A DNA stretch of 16,746 nucleotides from Candidatus Methylomirabilota bacterium (GTDB lineage Bacteria; Methylomirabilota; Methylomirabilia; Methylomirabilales; Methylomirabilaceae). Location: the NCBI GenBank assembly GCA_028869615.1, contig JAGWRQ010000024.1, forward strand, positions 1 to 16,746, read 5' to 3'. Below are positions 7,672 to 14,899 of this stretch, one piece after another (position 1 is the stretch's first letter; every line of letters begins with the position of its first letter). The notes under the pieces were generated by a model. It searched no databases, was not told the origin of the DNA, and saw only the letters and a program-made list of their open reading frames with translations. The position numbers and the translations under genes were made by a program.

Positions 7672-7705
7672 CGGCCCTTGACGGGGGCCGTAGGCGAGAA
7701 CGCCT
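7672..7705 (+). other. Two adjacent hairpins between ftsH and folP
   Basis: CGGCCC (7672-7677) pairs with GGGCCG (7685-7690) around a 7-nt loop. Directly after it, AGGCG (7692-7696) pairs with CGCCT (7701-7705) around the tetraloop AGAA. No T-run follows, so a standard intrinsic terminator is unlikely. They may stabilise the ftsH mRNA end, mark a processing site, or act in Rho-dependent attenuation. These roles are inferred only from position. Confidence 0.35.
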
Positions 7706-7764
7706 GAGATGCTTGTTCCCGCAGCCTCACCCACCTTCTGTGCCGGTTTTTGGTTTGCACCACA

Positions 7765-7788
7765 GACTCAAGAGACTCAATGACTCAA
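7765..7788 (+). repeat. Three GACTCAA micro-repeats across the folP start
   Basis: GACTCAA occurs at 7765-7771, 7774-7780 and 7782-7788, at steps of 9 and 8 nt. The probable folP ATG (7780-7782) is embedded between the second and third copies. The array is too short to be a recognised repeat family. It could be slippage-derived, or have an effect on translation initiation, since no clear SD precedes folP. Confidence 0.5.
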
Positions 7789-8661
7789 CAGACCCAGGTG
7801 AGCCAGATTGTGAGTGATGACAGATCTACCAGCTTCCGCTGCAGGGATCACCGGCTGGATGTTCAGGAAAAGACCTGGATTGTAGGGGTGTTGAACATCA
7901 CCCCGGATTCTTTTTCAGACGGCGGTCGCTTTCTGGATCCCGGGGCGGCCGGCGATCAGGCCATGCGGATGGTGGAGGAGGGAGCCGACATCCTGGAGTT
8001 TGGCGGTGAATCAACCCGTCCGGGCGCCGTCCCCGTTCCTGCGGATGAGGAGCTTCGTCGGATCCTTCCGGTGCTGCGTGAGCTACGACCCAAGCTTGTC
8101 ATTCCGGTGGCGGTGGACACCTACAAACCGGAGGTGGCGAGGGCGGTCTTGGAGGAGGGGGCGGATATCATTAACGACGTCTATGGCGTTCGAGGCGAGG
8201 GGCGTCTGGCAGCGGTGGTGGCTGAGAAGCGCGCCGGCCTGGTCATCATGCACATGAAAGGGACCCCTCAGGATATGCAGATCGAACCGCGCTACGACGA
8301 TGTTGTGAGCGAGGTCTCAGCCTTCCTGGCAGATCGCGTCGCCCTTGCGGAACGCATGGGCGTTGACCCGCAGTCGATCATTGTGGATCCCGGGCTGGGC
8401 TTCGGGAAGCGGTCGCGAGATAATCTCGCCCTGTTGCGACATCTGGAGGAATTTCATCGTCTCGGCAAGCCGATCATGGTCGGTCCATCGCGCAAGTCGC
8501 TGGTCGGGGACGTGCTGAATCTGCCGGTTGAGCAGCGCCAACACGGCACGGCGGCCTGCATCGCGGCGGCGGTGTGGCAGGGCGCGGCCTTTGTCCGGGT
8601 CCACGAGGTCCGGCCCTGTGCGCATCTGGTCAGGATGCTGGACGCCATCAGGAGGGCCTAA
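7780..8661 (+). CDS. folP: Dihydropteroate synthase
   Basis: 293 residues from ATG 7780. FolP condenses 6-hydroxymethyl-7,8-dihydropterin pyrophosphate with p-aminobenzoate to give dihydropteroate in folate synthesis, and is the target of sulfonamides. All core TIM-barrel motifs are visible: VGVLNITPDSFSDGG (N39 in the pyrophosphate/metal loop), ILEFGGESTRPGA, IINDVYG, VIMHMKGTPQDMQ, IVDPGLGFGK (D203) and the substrate-binding GPSRKS (S237-R238-K239). The first 25 or so residues before the barrel are poorly conserved. A TTG at 7750 would lengthen it by ten residues, and a GTG at 7798 would shorten it. No good SD marks any of these starts, so the N-terminus is uncertain. The stop lies 5 nt before the cdaA ATG, and the cdaA SD sits inside the last folP codons, so the two are probably translated together. 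Confidence 0.95.
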   Translation: MTQQTQVSQIVSDDRSTSFRCRDHRLDVQEKTWIVGVLNITPDSFSDGGRFLDPGAAGDQAMRMVEEGADILEFGGESTRPGAVPVPADEELRRILPVLRELRPKLVIPVAVDTYKPEVARAVLEEGADIINDVYGVRGEGRLAAVVAEKRAGLVIMHMKGTPQDMQIEPRYDDVVSEVSAFLADRVALAERMGVDPQSIIVDPGLGFGKRSRDNLALLRHLEEFHRLGKPIMVGPSRKSLVGDVLNLPVEQRQHGTAACIAAAVWQGAAFVRVHEVRPCAHLVRMLDAIRRA

Positions 8662-8666
8662 CGACG

Positions 8667-9485
8667 ATGTGGTCCACGATTGTCCAGTTCGGGTGGATTG
8701 ACGCCGTGGATGTGCTGATCGTGGCGTTTGTGGCCTATCAGCTTCTCCTGATGTTCAAAGGGACGCGGGCGCTGCAAATGATCTTAGGCCTCGCGCTTGT
8801 CTACCTTGCGTCACGCATCGCTCTCAAAGGTGGTCTGCTGACCGTGAACTGGGTCCTGCAGAACTCACTGGGTGTCTGGTTCCTCATGATCATCATTCTT
8901 TTTCAGCCGGAGCTTCGGCGGGCCCTGGCCACCTTCGGTCTTCGATCCCGTCTGCTGCGCGCCTTTGCCAAGCGCGAAGAGGCGTACATGATTGATGAGA
9001 TTGTCCGGTCTGCAGCCTCCTTGGCCGCGAAAAAGATCGGCGCGATTATTGCCCTGGAGCGCGAGACAAAGCTCTCCGACTACGTCGATTCCGGCGTGTC
9101 TCTCGACGCACGCGTATCGAGGCGGTTATTGGAATCGATCTTTTGTCCTGGTTCGCCGCTCCACGATGGGGCGGTCGTGATCCAGGGCGGGCGTGTGGCT
9201 GCCGCCTCCTGCTTGCTGCCTTTAACGCTGACCAGCGACGTCGGCGAGGAGCTCGGGACGCGCCATCGCGCAGCCATAGGACTGACGGAGGAAACAGATG
9301 CGATCGTCATCGTCGTCTCGGAGGAAATGGGCAGCGTGTCTCTGGTTCAGGCAGGCGCCATCAGTAAGGGTCTTGATGCTCAACGGCTGCGGCGTCAACT
9401 CGGAGAGCTCTTGGGACCGCCTCGTAGCGGCGGCTCCGGGGCGAAGCCCGGAGAAGTGACAGCACCATCAGCGATCAGCAGTTAG
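8667..9485 (+). CDS. cdaA: Membrane diadenylate cyclase (c-di-AMP synthase, CdaA/DacA)
   Basis: 272 residues from ATG 8667. CdaA joins two ATP into the second messenger cyclic di-AMP, which in characterised bacteria controls potassium and osmolyte uptake and wall homeostasis. Three N-terminal membrane helices are visible (DVLIVAFVAYQLLLMF; QMILGLALVYLASRIAL; a segment ending in GVWFLMIIILFQPELRRAL). The DAC (DisA_N) domain follows. Its catalytic motif DGA is at 167-169 within SPLHDGAVVIQGG, and the ATP-binding RHR is at 199-201 within GTRHRAAIG. Both catalytic motifs are intact. The SD GGAGGG (8651-8656) lies 10 nt upstream, inside folP. An in-frame extension upstream through folP is open but lies in that gene's coding sequence. 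The C-terminal region after about residue 245 is Gly/Ser-rich and probably unstructured. Its partners ybbR and glmM follow directly, the standard cda arrangement of Firmicutes. Confidence 0.95.
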   Translation: MWSTIVQFGWIDAVDVLIVAFVAYQLLLMFKGTRALQMILGLALVYLASRIALKGGLLTVNWVLQNSLGVWFLMIIILFQPELRRALATFGLRSRLLRAFAKREEAYMIDEIVRSAASLAAKKIGAIIALERETKLSDYVDSGVSLDARVSRRLLESIFCPGSPLHDGAVVIQGGRVAAASCLLPLTLTSDVGEELGTRHRAAIGLTEETDAIVIVVSEEMGSVSLVQAGAISKGLDAQRLRRQLGELLGPPRSGGSGAKPGEVTAPSAISS

Positions 9486-9514
9486 GCGCCTGGTTGTGGG
9501 GGCTGCTTGCTGCG

Positions 9515-10186
9515 ATGAGGAACATGGCTAGAGGACTCTTTGACAATCTCGGTCTCAAGCTCGCCTCTTTGGGCCTCGCTTTTGCCCTCTGGGTGGTAGT
9601 GATAGGGGAGCAGAGGGATGAGCGCACGTTGAATGCCCCGCTTTCGCTTGCGCGGCTTCCGAAAAATATGACCCTCCTCAATGGTCCTGGAGACTTTGTG
9701 ACGGTCGCGGTGCGTGGTCCGAAAAGTCTGATCTCGGGCCTCTCGCCCAACGAGGTAGACGTCAATCTCGATCTCTCGACCCTGCAAGAAGGAGAGAATC
9801 TTGTGGCTGTGAAAGCCGACCGGGTTGACGTCCCTCGTGGAGTCGAGGTCGTCCAGGTCTCGCCGAAGTGGGTTCGTCTGGTCCTGGAATCGGTAGCGGA
9901 GCGGGTAGTGCGGGTCGCAGCTCGCGTGGAAGGGAATCCGGCTGCCGGGTATTTTCTCAAGCGGGTCTCGGCGCACCCTGATCGTGTCCGGTTGGTGGGA
10001 CCGAGAAGCGAGGTGAATCGTCTGGAAAAGGTCTATACCTCGGCGATCAATATTGAAGGGCGGTCACATGACTTTGGCGCCTTGACCTCTCTTGAATCTG
10101 TGGGGAAGTCGATCAAAGTGGAAGGGCCGGCTCTCGTCCAGGTCTCAGTTGAGATCAGGATGAATCCCAGACCCTCATCGTCGTAA
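9515..10186 (+). CDS. ybbR: YbbR-domain membrane regulator of the diadenylate cyclase (CdaR)
   Basis: 223 residues from ATG 9515. YbbR/CdaR proteins are single-pass membrane proteins whose extracytoplasmic YbbR domains bind or modulate CdaA in Firmicutes. One transmembrane helix lies at about residues 13-31 ([21 protein letters not shown]). Two YbbR-type beta repeats follow, roughly 35-115 (ending near [13 protein letters not shown]) and 120-215. The first contains [21 protein letters not shown] and the second [16 protein letters not shown] and [13 protein letters not shown]. Firmicute CdaR usually has four repeats, so this is a short two-repeat form. The start is uncertain: TTG 9494, ATG 9515 and ATG 9524 are all in frame, and none has a clean SD. 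It lies 29 nt after cdaA and 44 nt before glmM, consistent with a c-di-AMP/cell-wall module. Confidence 0.88.
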   Translation: MRNMARGLFDNLGLKLASLGLAFALWVVVIGEQRDERTLNAPLSLARLPKNMTLLNGPGDFVTVAVRGPKSLISGLSPNEVDVNLDLSTLQEGENLVAVKADRVDVPRGVEVVQVSPKWVRLVLESVAERVVRVAARVEGNPAAGYFLKRVSAHPDRVRLVGPRSEVNRLEKVYTSAINIEGRSHDFGALTSLESVGKSIKVEGPALVQVSVEIRMNPRPSSS

Positions 10187-10230
10187 GGCGACCGCAGAGG
10201 CGGGGCGCATCAAGGAGAAAGGAGCGGCTC

Positions 10231-11580
10231 GTGCGAAAGCTATTCGGCACCGACGGGATTCGTGGTGTAGCCAACAAAGAGCCGATGACCCCGGAGACCA
10301 TGGTGAAAGTGGGTCGTGCGGCTGCCCATCTTCTGAAGGGCTCGACCGAACGGCCCGCGATCGTGATCGGGAAGGACACGCGCCTGACCGGCTATATGCT
10401 GGAGACGGCGCTGACCGCCGGCATCACCTCGATGGGCGTAGACGTGCTGTTGGTTGGTCCGCTCCCGACGCCGGGAATCGCCTTTATCACCCGAAGCCTT
10501 CGAGCCGACGCCGGGGTGGTGATCTCGGCCTCTCATAACTCGTACGAGGACAACGGTATCAAGTTCTTTTCGCGCGATGGCCTGAAGCTTCCGGATGCGA
10601 TGGAGCAGCGGATCGAGGAACTGATCGGCAATGGAGAGATCGACGGGATCAGGTCGGCCCCAAGTGAGATCGGCAAAGCCTACCGTATCGGCGATGCGGT
10701 CGGCCGCTATATCGAATTTGTGAAAAATACCCTCCTCAAGGGCACGACGCTGAAGGGGATGCGAGTGGTGGTCGATTGCGCCAACGGCGCAGCCTATAAG
10801 GTGTCGCCGGCAGTTCTCAAGGAGTTGAACGCCGAGGTCGTGTCGCTGAACGTCCAGCCCGACGGCACCAATATCAATAAAGGGTGCGGCTCGTTGCATC
10901 CCGAAGGGCTACGGCGGGCTGTCGTGAAACACAAAGCACATCTCGGGTTTGCCCACGACGGGGATGCGGACCGGGTCCTCTTTGTGGATGAGCGGGGTGA
11001 GCTGGTGGACGGCGATCATATTCTCGCCCTCTGTGCCCTCGACCTGAAGCGAGAAGGCCGTCTGCGCGAAGATACGATTGTCGCCACCGTGATGAGCAAC
11101 ATCGGTTTGGATCTCGCGATGCAGGAGGCGGGCATCAAGGTCATTCGAACCGCGGTAGGCGATCGGTATGTGTTGGAGGAGATGTTGGCGAAGCGATACA
11201 TGCTGGGGGGCGAGCAGTCCGGGCATATCGTCTTCCTGGAACACCATACTACCGGCGACGGGATCGTGACCGCCCTGCAGGTGCTGGCAACCGTACAGAG
11301 GTGCGGGAAGCCGCTTTCGGAGCTCAAAGCCTGCATGACCTCATACCCTCAGGTATTGATCAACACGCCCATCCGACGCAGAGCGGCCATTGAGGAGCTG
11401 CCGCGGGTGCAGGAGATCATTCGATCGGCGGAGGCGGGTATAGGAGGCAAGGGACGGATCCTGGTTCGCTTGTCCGGCACGGAGCCGGTGGCCCGTGTGA
11501 TGGTGGAAGGCGAGGAGCCGGCGAAAATCGAGCGACTGGCCAGAGAGATTGCGCTGGCGATCGAGAAGGAGTTGGGCTGA
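10231..11580 (+). CDS. glmM: Phosphoglucosamine mutase
   Basis: 449 residues, GTG start with SD AAAGGAG 6 nt upstream. GlmM converts glucosamine-6-phosphate to glucosamine-1-phosphate, the step that leads to UDP-GlcNAc for peptidoglycan and lipopolysaccharide. The opening [14 protein letters not shown] is typical. The active-site phosphoserine is S101 in [18 protein letters not shown]. The Mg-binding loop DGDADR is at 243-248. The sugar-binding loop [10 protein letters not shown] includes E328 and S330. The phosphate-binding loop near the end is [13 protein letters not shown]. Length and motifs are those of a full, active enzyme. In Firmicutes GlmM physically interacts with CdaA and lowers its activity. 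The adjacent cdaA and ybbR make the same control plausible here, though this sequence does not show it. Confidence 0.97.
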   Translation: MRKLFGTDGIRGVANKEPMTPETMVKVGRAAAHLLKGSTERPAIVIGKDTRLTGYMLETALTAGITSMGVDVLLVGPLPTPGIAFITRSLRADAGVVISASHNSYEDNGIKFFSRDGLKLPDAMEQRIEELIGNGEIDGIRSAPSEIGKAYRIGDAVGRYIEFVKNTLLKGTTLKGMRVVVDCANGAAYKVSPAVLKELNAEVVSLNVQPDGTNINKGCGSLHPEGLRRAVVKHKAHLGFAHDGDADRVLFVDERGELVDGDHILALCALDLKREGRLREDTIVATVMSNIGLDLAMQEAGIKVIRTAVGDRYVLEEMLAKRYMLGGEQSGHIVFLEHHTTGDGIVTALQVLATVQRCGKPLSELKACMTSYPQVLINTPIRRRAAIEELPRVQEIIRSAEAGIGGKGRILVRLSGTEPVARVMVEGEEPAKIERLAREIALAIEKELG

Positions 11581-11586
11581 AGGCGA

Positions 11587-11628
11587 GTTCACCGTTCAAG
11601 GTGCAACGTTCAACGTTCAAGGTTTACG
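11587..11628 (+). repeat. Degenerate 21-nt tandem duplication between glmM and pdxJ
   Basis: Two adjacent 21-nt units (11587-11607 and 11608-11628) match at 16 of 21 positions. Each contains GTTCA followed by CGTTCAAGGT, so GTTCA appears four times in 37 nt. The array fills most of the 64-nt glmM-pdxJ gap and ends just before the pdxJ SD. It is not a terminator, as no hairpin with a T-run is present. It may be a dispersed oligo-repeat of this genome. Confidence 0.6.
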
Positions 11629-11644
11629 GCGTAAGGTGCGACAG

Positions 11645-12412
11645 ATGATCGGGCTCTGTGTGAACGTCGATCATATCGCGACAATCAGGCAGGCAAGACG
11701 GGGTGAGGAGCCTGACCCGGTGCAGGCGGCGCTGCTTGCCGAGCTGGCCGGCGCGTCCGGAATTACCGTGCACCTGCGCGAGGACCGGCGACATATTCAG
11801 GATCGGGATGTCGAACTCCTCCGACGGTTGGTCAAGACGAAGCTAAACCTGGAGATGGCCGTTACGGAAGAGATGCTCCAGATCGCTTTGGTGCTCAAGC
11901 CGGAGATGACGACGCTCGTCCCGGAGCGGCGTGAGGAACTGACTACTGAAGGAGGACTGGACGTTCACGGACACGTCGATGAAGTGGATCGGGCTGTGCG
12001 CCGTCTGCGAGAGGGCGGCATCGCGGTCAGCCTTTTCATCGATCCGGACCACGATCAGGTATCGGCGGCTGCGCGCGCTCGCGCCGACTTCGTCGAGTTG
12101 CATACCGGATCGTATGCGGAGGCAAGGGGTCGCAAGGCCCAGGAGGCCCAGTTGACCCGCCTCATTCAGGCGGCGAGAGCGGGAAGGGAGTTGGGCCTTG
12201 GGGTCAATGCCGGGCATGGCCTGGACTATCGGAATGTCGGGCCGATAGCGGCGATTCCGGAGGTAGAGGAGTTGAGCATCGGGCACAGCATTATCGCTAG
12301 AGCCGTGCTTGTGGGTCTGGAGCAGGCGGTCCGCGAGATGCTGGCAGCGATAGGCACAGCCGGTACGGTATGCGACCCTCGACACTCGTCGTGCGAGGAA
12401 CGGCGATGGTGA
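11645..12412 (+). CDS. pdxJ: Pyridoxine 5'-phosphate synthase
   Basis: 255 residues from ATG 11645. PdxJ closes the pyridine ring from 3-amino-2-oxopropyl phosphate and 1-deoxyxylulose-5-phosphate, in the DXP-dependent B6 route used by many Gram-negatives. Family segments appear in order: [30 protein letters not shown] (H43 to H50), [10 protein letters not shown] (E70), [51 protein letters not shown], and [21 protein letters not shown]. The frame is open upstream to about 11549, but that part overlaps glmM and the repeat. ATG 11645 gives the usual family start and has AAGG about 9 nt upstream. The last 17 or so residues ([18 protein letters not shown]) go beyond the conserved fold and carry the acpS SD and start; the stop overlaps acpS by 7 nt. 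Confidence 0.96.
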   Translation: MIGLCVNVDHIATIRQARRGEEPDPVQAALLAELAGASGITVHLREDRRHIQDRDVELLRRLVKTKLNLEMAVTEEMLQIALVLKPEMTTLVPERREELTTEGGLDVHGHVDEVDRAVRRLREGGIAVSLFIDPDHDQVSAAARARADFVELHTGSYAEARGRKAQEAQLTRLIQAARAGRELGLGVNAGHGLDYRNVGPIAAIPEVEELSIGHSIIARAVLVGLEQAVREMLAAIGTAGTVCDPRHSSCEERRW

Positions 12413-12789
12413 TCGGGATCGGGATCGACTGTGTTCAGATCGATCGATTTGAGCAGGCTGTCGCGCGTCACGGCGCCCGCCTGCTGGATCGCCTCTTCAC
12501 GACGGGGGAGCAGGCGTGTCTGGGAAGCTACCGGTCGCCCGGACGGCACCTCGCGGCCCGCTTCGCGGCCAAGGAAGCGACCTTCAAGGCGCTTCGTACC
12601 GGGTGGGGGCAGGGGGTGGTGTGGCAGGATGTGGAGATCGTGGGCGGCGGGCGTGAGCCGTCCAGTCTGGTCCTTTCAGGCCGCGCCCGGGACGTTGCCG
12701 CCGGCCTTGGGATCGCGCAGATGCTGGTCAGTCTCACGCACGATGGCGACTACGCGATGGCCTGTGTCGTGGCTACCGATGGCAGATAG
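12406..12789 (+). CDS. acpS: Holo-[acyl-carrier-protein] synthase
   Basis: 127 residues from ATG 12406. AcpS moves the 4'-phosphopantetheine of CoA onto a serine of apo-ACP, switching on fatty-acid synthesis. The metal ligands of the family are present: D8 in [13 protein letters not shown] and E57 in [12 protein letters not shown]. The middle segment [14 protein letters not shown] and the C-terminal [18 protein letters not shown] also fit. The length is normal. GAGGAA lies about 7 nt upstream, inside the tail of pdxJ. The reading frame is open further upstream to 12370, but only the ATG at 12406 gives the standard N-terminus. The 7-nt overlap with pdxJ implies translational coupling; pdxJ-acpS is also a conserved pair in enterobacteria. 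Confidence 0.95.
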   Translation: MVIGIGIDCVQIDRFEQAVARHGARLLDRLFTTGEQACLGSYRSPGRHLAARFAAKEATFKALRTGWGQGVVWQDVEIVGGGREPSSLVLSGRARDVAAGLGIAQMLVSLTHDGDYAMACVVATDGR

Positions 12790-12813
12790 CGAGTGCGCAA
12801 CGAGGAGGAGACG

Positions 12814-14391
12814 ATGGCCGTGGGTGTTGTGACGGCGAGTCAGATGCGGGAGTTGGATCGACGGGCGACAGAGGAGTACGGCATTCCATCGCTGCTGTTG
12901 ATGGAGAACGCGGGACTTCAGGCGGTCCTGGAGCTGGAGCGCGCGTTCCCGCGCCTGACGCAACGCCGCGTCGTCATTGTCTGCGGCAAGGGCAACAACG
13001 GCGGAGATGGTTTCGTCGTAGCCCGCCACCTGTTCGACCGAGGTATCGCGGTCGAGGTGTTTCTGCTGGCTCGGCAGGCGGAAATCAAGGGAGACGCCAG
13101 GACGAATCTGGAGATCATTCGAAGAGTAGGCGTGCCGCTCCATGAGGTGACGACCAACCGGGAGCTCGAGACGATCCGGGAGCCGATCGAACGAGCCGAC
13201 GTCGTCGTGGATGCCATCCTGGGAACCGGGACGACCGGCCCCGCGAAAGGTCTCTTTGGTGAAGCCATCGAGTTGCTCAACCGGTCCGGCAGGCCGATCG
13301 TGGCCCTCGACATCCCATCCGGTCTCAATAGTGATGAAGGGGTCATCTACGGACCGAGCATCAACGCGATGCTCACCGTCACCTTCGGCCTGCCGAAGCG
13401 GGGTCTGATCCTCTATCCGGCGGCCTCGTGCGCCGGTCGGGTCGTAACGGTGGACATTGGCCTGCCAAGGCAATTGCTCACCGACCCGCTTCTCGATGTC
13501 TCGCTGGTACAGGCCGAGGACCTGGTGGGTACGCTCCCGCCACGCGATCCGAATGCCCATAAAGGGACCTATGGTCACGTCCTGGTCCTGGCCGGCTCGC
13601 CCGGCAAGACCGGGGCAGCGGCGATGTGCGCGCTCTCGGCGCTTCGAATGGGCGCAGGATTGGTGACGCTGGCGTTGCCGGAAAGCCTGAACGACGCCAT
13701 GGAGGCGAAGCTCACGGAGGTCATGACCGAACCGCTCCCTGAGACCGGGGAGCGCACGGTCTCCTTCGCCGCCCTGGAGAGAATCCTGGAGTTGATGAAG
13801 GGCAAACGAGCGGTCGCGATCGGTCCCGGCCTGTCGATCCATCCCGAGACCGCTGAGCTGGTCCGGGCCGTCGTGAATACCGCTCAGGCGCAGATCGTCG
13901 TGGATGCCGATGGGATCAATGCCCTCGGACCGAACCTGGAAATGCTGCGCAATGTCCCGCTTCCGCCGGTCCTCACCCCCCATCCTGGAGAGCTTGCCCG
14001 TTTGCTCGGCATCGATCGGGATGAGGTCGTCCGGAACCGGATTCCGATCGCGCAAAAGGTCGCGACGAGTTTCGGCGTCCACCTGGTATTGAAGGGCGCC
14101 CGCACCCTGATTGCGAATCCGGAGGGTCGGGTGGCGATCAACATGACGGGGAACGCGGGGATGGCCACGGGCGGGACCGGTGACGTACTGACCGGTCTGA
14201 TCGCCGGCCTCCTCGCCCAGAGCGTGAACGCCGGCCTGGCAGCCAAGGCCGCGGTCTACCTGCACGGCCTGGCCGGAGATCTTGCGGCCGAGGCGGTTGG
14301 CCAGGAGGCGATGGTGGCCTCCGATCTGATGGCGCAGGTCCCGGAGGCCATTCGACAACTGAAGGCCCATATGATGCCGGCGGGCAGTTGA
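12814..14391 (+). CDS. nnr: Bifunctional NAD(P)H-hydrate epimerase and ADP-dependent dehydratase
   Basis: 525 residues from ATG 12814, with GAGGAG just upstream; a GTG at 12793 is open but unneeded. Nnr repairs hydrated NAD(P)H: the N-terminal YjeF_N domain epimerises R- and S-NAD(P)HX, and the C-terminal ribokinase-like domain dehydrates S-NAD(P)HX. Domain 1 (about 8-215) shows VCGKGNNGGDGFVVARHL (N61, D65), DAILGTGTTGPAKG and LDIPSGLNSDEG (D166). Domain 2 starts near H249 in HKGTYGHVLVLAGSPGKTGA. It contains TPHPGELARLLG and the nucleotide/catalytic loop GNAGMATGGTGDVLTG (D457). Both active sites look complete and the fused architecture is the usual bacterial one. It lies 24 nt after acpS and 10 nt before tsaE; nnr-tsaE neighbours are widely conserved. 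Confidence 0.96.
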   Translation: MAVGVVTASQMRELDRRATEEYGIPSLLLMENAGLQAVLELERAFPRLTQRRVVIVCGKGNNGGDGFVVARHLFDRGIAVEVFLLARQAEIKGDARTNLEIIRRVGVPLHEVTTNRELETIREPIERADVVVDAILGTGTTGPAKGLFGEAIELLNRSGRPIVALDIPSGLNSDEGVIYGPSINAMLTVTFGLPKRGLILYPAASCAGRVVTVDIGLPRQLLTDPLLDVSLVQAEDLVGTLPPRDPNAHKGTYGHVLVLAGSPGKTGAAAMCALSALRMGAGLVTLALPESLNDAMEAKLTEVMTEPLPETGERTVSFAALERILELMKGKRAVAIGPGLSIHPETAELVRAVVNTAQAQIVVDADGINALGPNLEMLRNVPLPPVLTPHPGELARLLGIDRDEVVRNRIPIAQKVATSFGVHLVLKGARTLIANPEGRVAINMTGNAGMATGGTGDVLTGLIAGLLAQSVNAGLAAKAAVYLHGLAGDLAAEAVGQEAMVASDLMAQVPEAIRQLKAHMMPAGS

Positions 14392-14401
14392 AAGGTTGAG
14401 G

Positions 14402-14899
14402 ATGGGTGCATCGCTCACGTCGGTAACCGTGTATCACTCCGCCTCACCAGAGCAGACGCGCGCGCTGGGGGAGGCGGTAGGCAGACTCGCGGGTACAGGC
14501 GACGTGATTGCCCTCATCGGCGAGCTTGGAACGGGCAAAACCCTCTTCGTCGGGGGATTGGCGTGCGGGCTTGGCGTCGACCCGGCGACGTACGTGAGCA
14601 GCCCGACCTTCACCATCATGCACCGATACCGTGGCCGTCTTCCCCTGTACCATATCGACCTGTATCGTATCGAGACCCCGGAGGCCTTTGCCGGCTTGGG
14701 GCTGGATGAGTATCTGCAGGGGGATGGAGTGGCGGCGATCGAGTGGGCTGAGCATGGATGGGGGATGCTCCCGAAAGAGATGCTGACGTTCAGACTTCGG
14801 CATACCGGGTCGGATACGCGCGCGATCGAGATCGTTCCGGTCGGCGATCGATACGTAAGGTTGGTCCGTGAGCTGATGTGCGATGTGCCGTTGGCGTGA
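14402..14899 (+). CDS. tsaE: tRNA threonylcarbamoyladenosine biosynthesis ATPase TsaE
   Basis: 165 residues from ATG 14402, with AAAGG 6 nt upstream. TsaE is a small P-loop ATPase that binds the TsaB-TsaD pair and is needed for multiple rounds of t6A formation at A37 of ANN-reading tRNAs. Walker A GELGTGKT is at 40-47. The family signatures VSSPTFTIMHRYRG and LPLYHIDLYRIETPEAF follow, then GLDEYLQGDGVAAIEWAEH. The length is typical. A TTG at 14396 would add two residues. Its stop TGA shares one base with the ATG of the following transporter gene (TGATG), a classic coupled junction. Its partner tsaB lies one gene further on, and tsaD is not in the window. Confidence 0.95.
   Translation: MGASLTSVTVYHSASPEQTRALGEAVGRLAGTGDVIALIGELGTGKTLFVGGLACGLGVDPATYVSSPTFTIMHRYRGRLPLYHIDLYRIETPEAFAGLGLDEYLQGDGVAAIEWAEHGWGMLPKEMLTFRLRHTGSDTRAIEIVPVGDRYVRLVRELMCDVPLA

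Noticed and set aside
6499..7734. Minus-strand open frame (411 codons) opposite ftsH
   Set aside because: Antisense shadow of the AAA+ and protease domains; no recognisable motif and no convincing SD.
12676..14418. Long minus-strand open frame (580 codons) opposite nnr
   Set aside because: It mirrors the codon bias of the GC-rich nnr gene, has an Arg/His/Gln/Gly-rich composition without domains, and lies fully opposite well-recognised acpS and nnr coding sequence.
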